This document shows positions 54,337-64,000 of a stretch of DNA of 64,000 bases, in pieces. Position 1 is the stretch's first letter; every line of letters begins with the position of its first letter. The notes beneath the pieces were generated by a model. The model had not been told where the DNA came from. It ran no database searches and saw nothing but the letters and a program-made list of their open reading frames with translations. Made by a program: the position numbers and the translations under genes. Source of the DNA: Sanderia malayensis (taxonomy: Eukaryota > Cnidaria > Scyphozoa > Semaeostomeae > Pelagiidae); NCBI GenBank assembly GCA_013076295.1, contig RQOL01000509.1:62001-126000 (forward strand), written 5' to 3'.

Positions 54337-57117
54337 TCATAGATTTTCTTTGGCTGTTCTTTTCTTCTTTTGAATCGATTTCAATGCGTCAGCAATTGCA
54401 TTCGATATGATTTGATTTCTCAATGACTTCGCAGAATCACTGTCGTCTACATAACCCCCGGATTTTGCTGGGGTTGCGAAATATTTGACTTGATAAGCTG
54501 GGCTTGAGACGGGCGTGCTATCTCGCAAAGAGAATAAATTGTCTATTTGTTTCATTTGCTGTTTATTACTGCTACTCCTGACTGCTGCTTGCGAACCAAA
54601 GTTCATTATTGATGGCCCCCTGGGAGCAAGGTATTTTTGTTGCTGTTTTGCAATTTTTTGTCTGGCCGCCGGCGGAAAGAATGACGGGAACCCGGCAGGT
54701 GGGTTAGGCTTGTTCTGTGTCTGTTGTTGGACTCCCTTGCCGCCCTGTCCCCAGCCTTGTCCATGCGACCATTGCATCTTGGGATTGTTAAAGTCTGGAG
54801 TATGATGCGTGCCTGCTTGGTTCTCTCCGGGACCACCTCCCCCGAAGCCCTGACCCCATCCACCACCTTTCAACTGGTCTCCAGTTCCATATCCATAGCC
54901 GTAGCCGTAATTATGACCGGCTCCTTTCTGGCCGGGAGCCGTAGCACCTTCCATCGTATTCGATGATGTTGCGGTGGATGCATGTGAGTCGGCTTGTTGA
55001 TAACCCTGTCTCTTTGCCGCGCTCAAACGCGAGTAAACACTCCAGGGATCCTTCAAGACCGAGAAACTCGTCTTCTGTGGCTTTGAGTTGCGTTGCACTG
55101 GCATAGACCCTTTTGGCTTTGCTGCCGCTAAATTTGAATGCAATGGTCTTGTTATTGACTGCACACGCACAATACCGCGATTTGTCGCGTATTCTTCGAC
55201 GAAATTCGGCTTAGGCCAAAAATCTTGCTTTGCCTGCGGAGGAGTAACCATACCGTTAAGCTTTTGTTGTTGTTGTAGTTGAAGAGGACGATTCGATAGC
55301 GGCCTTTTCGCATTTCTTTGCGCAGCCCTTTGCTGTTGTTGTTGTTGTTGTTGTTGTCGCCTTTGTTGTTGTTGTTGTTGTTGTTGGTACCAGTTTCTGT
55401 TTGGCGCCGAATTGGCTCGCACTGGCATCATCTTGGCTCCATTCTGTCCTCGTTGTTGCTTACCGTAAAAAATTTCTGACGGATCTGGGATTAGAGACAG
55501 CGCCTTTGGCTTCAAGGCCGATGGAATACTCGTGTACTGAGCAAAGTTGTAGCTCGGTGAATTCTTTCCTTCACCTTTTGCTGCTTTCGGTACGCCAGAT
55601 TTTGCATCGCCAGCTAACCACAGTGAATTTTGTTTCATGAAATTGTTAATTTCATTCTTCTTCTGCGCGAATCCCGACGCGTATGGGGGATAGAATGCCT
55701 GCTTCGGAGCCTGTTGAGCTCTGCCTTGTGGCAATGAGTAGACAGACTGCCTGGATGCCAGACTATCCCTAATAATCGCCCCTTGGCTATTTTTATTAAG
55801 CGCCCCGGGGCTATTCTGGGTAGAAAACTGACCAGCATAGCCTTGTGGAATGGCAGATGTACTAGCCGCTGCCTTTGAGATGACGTCATCGTTTACTTTC
55901 AATTGATTGTTTGCGTTAACTGGTTGTTTTGCTTTGGAAAATAGATTCTGGTACATTCTCTCTATTAAATACTCCTGATTGGCTTGTTGGCTGAGCTGTT
56001 TTTTCCTCGCAGCGTCTTGCCTTTGCTTCACAGCGACCATGTTCCAAGCTGCGCGCAATAGAGGCGGTGGTTGTGAGCGACTGGGCATTGACTTCGCCAC
56101 TGCTTTTTGCGTAATCAACTGGCCAGGGTGCCAGGAAAATGGCCGCTTTTTGACGTCGACGTGTGGTTTTGGACGTGTTGTTCCTGGCTTCCATTTGTAC
56201 GGTGTCTGTTATTTAAAGCGGAGAGGAAATCATTATACAACCAGTGCATGAAACAAGGCAACGGGGCTAAAAACTTTACACATGCAACAGAGGGAACTCA
56301 ATGGAATACAACGCACAGCCGTGTATAACAACACAGGGCAATGAAAAGCAAGTAAAAGCATAAGGACACAACCCAATGAAGCACAAGGCAATGAAGATCA
56401 ATGCAAAACAATGTATGTACCGTATTTCCTCTAATAAACGCCCAGCCGCTTATTAAATATGTTGCAAGATTAGAAAAATATTTTGCAAAATTATTTGAAC
56501 CGAACAGTAAAAATTTAAGAATTAGTTCACACTTGTTGATTTTAGAGTGGGTGCTTATTGGAGGGGGCGGTTAAAAAAGGGCGGGCGCTAATTAGAGGAA
56601 ATGCGGTAACCAATGCCTTGGTCATCAAAAGCTGTTATTATTTACTTAATGAATAATATTTGCTGACATCATGAATAAAATTCTTACCGGTTGCTTAGCG
56701 GCTTGCGCCATGCTATTCTTCTGTTGTTTCGAAATGAAATTATTATACAATTGCTGAATATTAGGCCGATGAGCAGCTGGTCGGTTGATACCAGCCCTTG
56801 TATCTCCTGTCAGATGCATCTTTTCAGCAACGTGATAAACCCAATGATCAGCCGGTGCTGTGAGCTTGATACCAGCAGGAGGTTGATTCGGGGATTCCCC
56901 TGGAGCCAACGAGCTCACCATCTTTTCAATGCTCTGGACATCTGATGTCGCAGAGGCGGCGGGCAACTGCGGAGGAGCACTTGACTGCAATCCGCCGACC
57001 AAGCTTCCCTGTATTTTCTTGTCATCTTTGCGAAGCTGGGAATAGTCTTTCCTTTTACCTTCATAAACAAACACAACAAATGGGGTGTTAGAGGGGTTAC
57101 AACCAAAACTACAGCTG

Positions 57118-57178
<61 letters not shown>

Positions 57179-60100
57179 TGTGAAATGTCCAATCGAAAAA
57201 AGACTTTCAATGATATGAAAGCGTAACAAAATTTGTATGGTTGCTTACCAAAATAAAGTTTACAATGATGAATAAGCACGAGGACTTCTATTCTTGGCAG
57301 CGCACAATTGAATATAAAGAACTCATCCACCATGCCTCTTAGCAGCCTATTCCCGTAAGGATGTTCGTGTTTGCCTGTTTGAGATAATAAATCATGTTAT
57401 ATTTCACAATAGAATTAACACAAAATTGCTCTTACTCTTAGATGCACTTTACATTATCATAATTCCATAATACATGTTCATGGCACTGCGTAGAAGGTGG
57501 AACCTCATTATATCAGATTCCCTTGTTACCTCAGTCTCATTTCCACTCTATATTCACTCACTTTATAAACATAACTTGTATTAGCTAGTTAATGCTTTCA
57601 TAGCTGTCAGAGCACGCAAAAAGTTTTTTAAAATTTAAAGCTCGCTACACAATGATCAAACCCAGAATTTCTCGGTTTAACATGACATAACTTAGACCCC
57701 ACAACTTCAGTTTCATTATTGCCTTTACCCTTCAATGCATTTTGTATTTTCACTTGGTAATAACCAGCAAAATACAGGGCACTTTAAGCAAGAGTTCTAT
57801 TTCGAGATATTGCGAATAAGCGCTTCATTTTCTTCAAGACCCTCTTCAAGATTCAATGCAAAACACCTGTTAAGATTCGCTGCATCGGGATGACACTTAA
57901 TTGGAAATTGTTTGAAACTCACCGATGCCAGCTTTGCCTGTCCAATCTTGCGATAAAAATCCATTGCCTGGACCTTTGGCAACCAAATCTCCGTTAATAA
58001 ATAGCTGCAAAGAAATACAAGTGATCGTATTATTAGCGACATCGAAACAGCCAACACAGATAGCTAAATAATGCATAGATACCACACAGCATCAGGGGAC
58101 TCATACGACACAACAGCAGGGGATTCATAGTATTAAATTATTAAACCAAATTAGCTTATTTAAAGACCTATCAATAGTGGTAAACTTGCATCATTTCTAA
58201 TTGAACCTTAAAAAGCCAACAACAGCCAAACGTAGCTTTTTTCGATGTCTTGACAATTCTACACTCTTGCTTAATATTAACTTGCTTAATGCATATTTAA
58301 CGTTTGACACTTGGATGACTAAAACGAAGAAATCTATATTTGTCGAGCATAGTTACAGATATGCGAGCCCTTCACATTGAATTCAACTATGCTCTAAATG
58401 TTGTCAGCTTGCGACTTTGACAATCAACGCTATATACTAGTCTAGCCTCTAGCAGGCAGGTAATACGGGCAGGCTAAAGGAGAATAACACGCATCTAAAT
58501 ACCTTTGCTATGGCCTTTTCTGCATCATATGTTCCTGCAATATGGGTCCAAGCTCCTTCGGCAACGAGAGCTGTTGACGTAATACTGAATACAACAGCGT
58601 GCTTTTCGTTTCTGTGAAACCAACGAACTTTACCATTCTCGATTTCCACGTGATATTGTCCCTCCTTGTGAGTGGAGAACTTTCCACCAATCGTGTCGAA
58701 GATCGACTGAATACCTTTGTTCGTGTCCAGTTTTACCCATAATGCAATCGTCACAGCTTCAATAGGCTTAGGCCAGAATCGTTCTCCGTCAAATAGAATG
58801 TCTCCACCTGGAAAGAAAGTAAATCAAGCTTGGATTTAAAACATACCTTATAAAGCCACCCTCCATAGCTTTGAGCAACCTATATTGCAAATAGTGCAAC
58901 AGCGATAAAGAAACATCTTGCAACAATGCGTTGCAGGCACAACATGTGCTACATGCTACAGAAAAGCAGTGATGCCAAACAATATGAAGCAATACGTTGC
59001 GCTCAATCAACAAAGCTTTCCCTAGAGCCAACCTATCCCATTATATGTCTCTTAAGCCAATGCAACTTTTCTCACTACTGTTACAGGAATGCCACCAAAA
59101 TTGACTGTATTAACTGTTTTTAAAGAATGTGGCAGTCTAGTTAACAGTAGCTCAAAATATCAACGAGGTGGCTGGCTGACCTTAATGAAAAGAAAAGTTT
59201 ATCATGTCATGAACACAAGTGTTTATGAGTGGGACATTTTGAGAGACACCCCTCTCATTATCATCGGGAGTTTCTCTCGATGAAACTAATGCAAACATGC
59301 CCACAAGTAGAAATGTTAACTACTATGAAGTTTATTTTTTGCATATTTTATTTGCTTACCTAAAAGAGAGACGGCAGAGTCACATTTGCCTCCTTCGTAA
59401 ACGATCTCAGCTCCATTAATCAGCATTGCATCATTTCCATTGCCACTTTCATCTTTGGCCAAGGAACCTTGCATTTTGTCAAAGCTCAAATGCACAACAG
59501 GCGGACAATAATCTGTAAAAACAAAATACAATGCTTTAGTTATCATTTGTGGACTTGTGGTCTGATTAAATGAATTAATGGGCTTCAAGAGATTCATTTA
59601 ACTACATGCAAACTCGAACTCAAACCCATATGAGAATTTACTATTGTTGAGTACAGTAAACTTTGTCTAATTCGAACACCCTGGGAAAGCGTGAAAATGT
59701 TCAAATTGCAAAAAGTTCGAATTACAAAAGTTTGTTTTATAAGAATTGGTTCATCAGTGATCCTTGAAGGGACGGAGAAGTTCGTTCGAATTAGGTAGAG
59801 TTCGAATTACACGAGTTCGAACTATGTAGATTTGACTATATATTCTAGCAGCTACTTCTTCCGTATTGATGTATATCCAAGATGTTTTAGATATTGTGTT
59901 ATGGCTTTCACAACAAGATTTATTCAACATTTAGCGATATCTATTCTCGTATAGTTCAAAATCCATTTGTTGTTTAATCGCTATCAGCAGAATGGAAAAC
60001 AATGGAACCATATCGTAATAATAAAAGCCAGAGTTAAAAGGTATCTGAAGATCATTTTTACAGAAATGTTTTACTTGATACAAAAACATTGCTTGGCTCG

Positions 60101-63100
60101 AAATTTAATTTTACTCAAAACTTCAGATCAGTAAATCATGCAAAAATCTCGAGCTTTGAATCAGGAACAGATTTTTCACCGATGCTACATATATTTGCGA
60201 GTCTTCTAAAACATTTATGATTGAAGGACTAAATTGATATATAAATTTCAATTTCTTACTTTGACAATAATCGCCTGTATAGCCCAGTCTGCAAACACAT
60301 CTTGATCGTCCTTTCTTGCAAGTTCCGCCATTTTGACAAGGGTTCTGTTCGCAACTCCATTCGCTATCACGATTTGTTTTCGCTAAAAGAAAGAATGAAT
60401 TTCTAAAGAATGGACTATAGGAACTTAACTAGCAAAGCAAAATAGACAATAATTGAGATTAATAGTCATCACAGAATTTTTTAACAATTTTCAAAACTCA
60501 TTAACCACACTTCAAACATATCCAGATTTATTTGTAATAAGTTGTTATCAAGAACTGTAGCGACGATAAGTAAAATAAATTTTTGTTGTCGTTGCTTACC
60601 CCAACACTCCAATCCATCACCAACATAATTTTCCTTGCATATGCAATGGCTGTTTACACAAATAGCATTCTCATCACAATGGCTGCATTCATCTAAATGA
60701 ATTGTCAATTGCAATGTTATTAACAATGAAGAAATGCTACTTTTAAAAACTCCTTTCTGATATTCGCTTGTGTTATAATAACATATCGACAGCTGGCATC
60801 ATCTGAAGAGATGCTATCTAGCAATGTATCTTTTGAAGAACCATCCTACATGGAACTCCATATTGCAATACCACCAAATCCGAGTGATTAAGGTGTTCGC
60901 AAAGGGAGAGTTGCATGTTTATATGCTCAAAAAAGCGAAATGTTGAAACTTTTCAAGCACGTTAAATAAAGACTAACAATTTACCTTTTGGAAAAAATTT
61001 TGGAGCTGATGAGTAACCATAGGCTCCAATCTCTGAAAGAAAAGTAAAAGTATATTTAATATTTTCTACTTGGGACAAGGAGCAAAACTTTCACAGTAAA
61101 AGCCAGCAAAAGCTTGCACATTAGGAATCCGCCAAATTTTCACCTAGCCTATTGTTCAAAAACAATAGGCCATTGTTCACGAACAATAGGCAAATGTTTC
61201 CTCTATTGTCTTAAGCACAGCTACTAACTTGGAAGCTCTCAAGCTATAGCATATTCTCACATGTGGGTTTTTAATACAGCTCGACCATCCTCATTATTAA
61301 CTCCCTGTAAACAGAAATCCAAGGACCCAGTAGCTGCGATTTACACAGAGATTTGTGATGTGCAGAGCTTCACTCAAGAATAACTAGCACTCTGTGTAAT
61401 CAGAATTTACAATGACACCGATATGAGAGTTTACCATGACACCTCTGTTAATTAAGGTCTTCTTAATGTATCTTTCTTTTAACTTTAAATCGCGTAACCT
61501 GTCAAGCAGTTGCCTTCTTATCACATCTGTTTGCATACCGTATTGCTTCAATTAAGCGCCAGGGGCATTAATAATATCTTCTTATCACATCTGTTTGTAT
61601 ACCGTAGTGCTTCAATTAAACGCCGGAGGCATTAATAATGTTTAGCAGCACTAATGGGGACGTTAATCGAAAGGAGAATTAAAAAGAAGAGGGCGTTTAT
61701 TCAGTGTGTTCGTATGTGTGTTGTTACCTCCGCAGACAGGTCCACTAAAATCTGGTAGGCAAATGCATTCTGGTTGTCCATCTGTCCTAACCACGCACAT
61801 TCCATGATGCAAACAAGATGTGCTGATACAAGGATCTGTAATGTGTGTCAAGTAATGTCAGTTAATAAAGCAAAGTGATTGTTTGTGAAGTCAATATCAA
61901 GTAAATATTTCATATCTTGTCCATTTCATTATTCGTTGTGACAACTCATAAATAATTATGAAAACTTCGAGTCAGTATGTCACTGGTCTGGTCAGTATGA
62001 TTCATGTCATAGTTATAGGTAAGTCGGACAAATGTCATTATCGCAAAGTTCATATGTTGTTATAGCTTGTAAATTGTGGTGATAAAAGAGAAGACTCGAT
62101 ACGTCAATGATATCTGTTCTTGCTGAATAGCGAAGGTTCAATTGGTCGCTCATTAGTGAATCAATCTGCCTTAAACGTGATTTTTAACCGAACTTGTCTT
62201 GATTGTCAAGATAGTTGAATAATTTAAAAATCTCTTCTATCACAGTAGTTGGAAGTGATGAGAAGTGATGGGAGGGAATCAAGGAGTGTATACACAATAC
62301 CCACGCACAAAGCAAGCTTTTACGCAAGTTCTATACGATTTGTTCATTAGAAGCATTAGCTGAACGAAATAACGAACGCCATTGCATGTTCATGATTTTG
62401 AAGCAAAGCAGATGACGACAAACATGAAACTTACCATCTTTCTTAGCCATTACAACAGCTGTAATGGGGTTACTGGTCGACGAGCCTCCATTTGTAGGCA
62501 TAAGTGGGACAACATTGTATTGCGAATTCGCTGCCTTTTCCGTGGGTTTCGACAAAGCAGCCACATCCTTGATAATGGCGTCTTTAGTTGACCCTACTTC
62601 AACATTCACGTGTCGCTTATCTGGGAACAGATGGCAAGATGAAGTAATACCAGCATGTCTGCTTCCAGAATTAAAAGGTGGGGAGGATAAATGAGAGGAT
62701 AACTTTTAGCGAACAAATGGTCACCCTCCGTGATCCATGCGTTGAAGTAACAATGATTTCGTAAATAAATGTTTATCGATACGGGGGTCGTGTTTTCTTA
62801 CCTGAACAGTGAGCTCCGGTGTAATTATGGACACATTTGCATAGTGCAATGCCATAATACGGTACACATGTACCCCCGTTCTCGCAAGGGTTGGGCAAAC
62901 ACACGCTTTCTGCAAATTAAAGCGAACGGTAAATTGAAATCTTCAATATTCTTTGCTCATACTGCACTATTCATTACTTTACTGCTACCATCAGTTCACG
63001 AGAGAATCTCAATAAAACGAACCTTCCGGCCTGAATTTATAAGTATTTGAATTAAACTTCACACTTTCTGCACTTATTTTACGGATCCTTAAATTTTTCT

Positions 63101-63979
63101 GTCCTGGACAGAAATATTTTATCCCAGACGCTCAATATAAATAGCTGCTAACGTCTTCTTGTTTATCAAGAGTGCATCAAGAATGGCATACACGTTTTAT
63201 ATACAAGAAACGAGTTTGTAAGAAACCTGGTAGTAGTAATTGTATCATGTGTGTACTGCAATTTTATTGTATACTTATACTTATACCGTACTTCTCTATC
63301 TACTGCATGCATCTCGTGGTATTGCATTCGTACCGCGTTTGTACCGAGCTTGAACCATGCTCTTAATGTCAATAACAGACTACAACTGCGGCTACAACAA
63401 CTACAACAACTACAACAACTACAACAACTACAACAACAATAACTACAACAACAACTGCAACAACTACAACAACTACAGCAACTACGACGGCTCTTACCTT
63501 CGCATATTGGTCCTGAAAAGCCAAGCTTGCATCTGCAACTAAATGCGCCACCACTTTCGATACAGGTGCCTCCATTGGTACAAGGTTGCGATGAGCACCA
63601 ATGCACTGTAATAAACAAATCGAGGCTTGTTAAGAGCATCTAACCACCTTAAACATCACATTAAACAATATCTACATTTCTGTAACATTTAATCTGTGAT
63701 AATGTATATGATAATGTATATGTATACTATGTATATTATATCCATTTTGAAACATTCCAACTCAGAAATTCAGCGATCGTGAAGTAAACTTCGTTGAATT
63801 AATAGAAATACTTCGCAACTCGAGCTTCCAATTTAAGTATTATATCACAACTCTTTCTTATCTGAAGAATTATTGAATATCGTGCATTTGTATGAAACAA
63901 CTCTTACACAAATCTGCACGCAATAGTAAAAATGAAAAACTTAAAGTAATCATACCATCACTTGGCTTTGCTTTGCTTG
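54337..63979 (-). CDS. extracellular EGF-LamG protein with long Gln/Gly-rich tail (5' end outside window)
   Basis: Fourteen exons, listed 5' to 3' on the minus strand: 63979-63956, 63605-63498, 62909-62802, 62620-62435, 61835-61728, 61032-60985, 60692-60600, 60382-60260, 59512-59360, 58807-58503, 58004-57923, 57374-57249, 57058-56688, 56205-54337. All junctions are GT-AG and in phase, giving 1,234 aa here. EGF domains are exons 2, 3, 5, 7 and 8 (e.g. CEQNPCQNGGTCKKGRSRC; exon 7, DECSHCDENAIC, is EGF-CA-like). Exons 9-12 form a ~220 aa LamG/concanavalin-like domain (VTIALWVKLDTNKG, LFINGDLVAKG, GMVDEFFIFNCALPR). The last two exons encode ~745 residues of low complexity: polyQ, GYGYGYG, Gly-rich and Lys/Arg patches. 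No transmembrane segment at the C-terminus. Likely a secreted matrix or adhesion protein. N-terminus and signal peptide lie beyond the window. Confidence 0.85.
55320..55395 (-). repeat. CAA-encoded polyglutamine tracts in the last exon
   Basis: TTGTTGTTG on the plus strand reads as two runs of 8-9 Gln separated by Arg-Arg on the minus strand. Almost pure trinucleotide repeat, so length variation between individuals is expected. Confidence 0.9.
56420..56606. mobile_element. CCGTATTTCCTC-type MITE (187 bp) in an intron
   Basis: Ends CCGTATTTCCTCTAATAAAC...GAGGAAATGCGG with TA on both sides, in the intron between the last two exons of the EGF-LamG gene. Same family as 18160, 19741 and 24937. 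Confidence 0.8.
57118..57174. repeat. (TAA)n microsatellite, about 18 repeats
   Basis: Perfect AATAATAAT tract in the intron of the EGF-LamG gene. Overlapping ORFs of poly-Leu, poly-Tyr or poly-Ile type are artefacts. Confidence 0.97.
59654..59838. mobile_element. pogo-like MITE (~185 bp) in an intron
   Basis: Left end CAGTAAACTTTGTCTAATTC, right end AACTATGTAGATTTGACTAT, with TAATTCGAAC-type subterminal repeats as in the element at 21696. The TIRs are imperfect, hence an older copy. Confidence 0.65.
61518..61700. repeat. tandemly duplicated, truncated CCGTATT-type MITE fragment
   Basis: TCTTATCACATCTGTTTGCA TACCGTATTGCTTCAATTAA recurs at about 61583 (TCTGTTTGTATACCGTAGTG), followed by GCGCC/CGCC-type motifs and GGGCGTTTATTCAG at about 61690. 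It resembles the start and end of the CCGTATTTCCTC family but the ends are incomplete. Confidence 0.55.
63385..63487. repeat. (CAACTA)n-type microsatellite
   Basis: Imperfect ACAACTACAACAACTACAAC repeats directly beside the splice donor of an EGF exon at 63498. The ORFs of Tyr/Asn or Val/Ala type across it are artefacts. Confidence 0.95.
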
Positions 63980-64000
63980 CTGTCAATAAAAAAGAAAACA

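Noticed and set aside
55979..56328. Plus-strand ORFs over the last exon of the EGF-LamG gene (also 54515-54966, 55401-55640)
   Set aside because: Antisense readings of the supported minus-strand exon.
57109..57333. Poly-Tyr/poly-Leu ORFs
   Set aside because: Translations of the (TAA)n microsatellite and flanking intron.
63166..63639. 157-codon minus-strand ORF with Cys-Ser runs after an EGF
   Set aside because: Only the EGF exon (63605-63498) is coding; the Cys/Ser run is the (CAACTA)n microsatellite beyond a clean splice donor.

Overview
The window is eukaryotic nuclear DNA, AT-rich, with GT-AG introns and very many mobile elements. The gene content (a tandem family of small secreted fibrinogen-like proteins, a prepro-peptide gene with an acidic pro-part and an arginine-rich C-terminus, and an EGF/LamG matrix protein) and the transposon proteins suggest an invertebrate, most likely a cnidarian. 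That assignment is inference. There are no rRNA, tRNA or CRISPR features that I can support. Multi-exon genes were assembled by hand from splice sites and codon phase.

Layout. 1-8610: a ~135 bp minisatellite with CCCTAA-type runs, split by an ~8.2 kb element with split direct repeats (A1...B1-A2-B2, the PAT/Ngaro-type DIRS arrangement). Its interior is mostly a ~103 bp satellite and contains a 100-N gap. 8611-12388: hAT-type MITEs and a ~205 bp repeat. 12389-13385: a three-exon secreted cationic peptide gene. 14705-50521: five intact four-exon genes (A-E) for secreted fibrinogen-like proteins. Gene A starts with the prepro segment of the cationic peptide gene. Genes C, D and E lie in tandem segmental duplications, two of which carry stray copies of the arginine-rich exon. 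51.6-54.3 kb: repeats only, including a MADF-bearing TIR element. 54337-63979: 14 exons of a minus-strand gene (EGF x5, LamG, long Gln/Gly-rich tail) whose 5' end lies beyond the window.

The 33.6-47.2 kb block is a nest of elements. A PHD-finger/reverse-transcriptase non-LTR element inserted into duplicated unit E (10 bp TSD, empty sites in sister units). A near-perfect palindromic element with a C2H2 gene in each arm then inserted into the RT catalytic motif A (6 bp TSD TGCAAC). The palindrome was in turn hit by a hAT MITE (8 bp TSD) and by a 6005 bp element (3 bp TSD TAA). The 6 kb element carries a divergently arranged DDE-type transposase (two exons, ~1139 aa) and a SAM-domain protein. 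Every insertion leaves a readable junction, so the order of events can be read from the sequence.

The most interesting signals are the cationic peptide gene and its exon sharing with the fibrinogen-like family, the two-gene 6 kb element, the palindromic element, and the satellite-filled DIRS-like element with a visible CTA crossover core.
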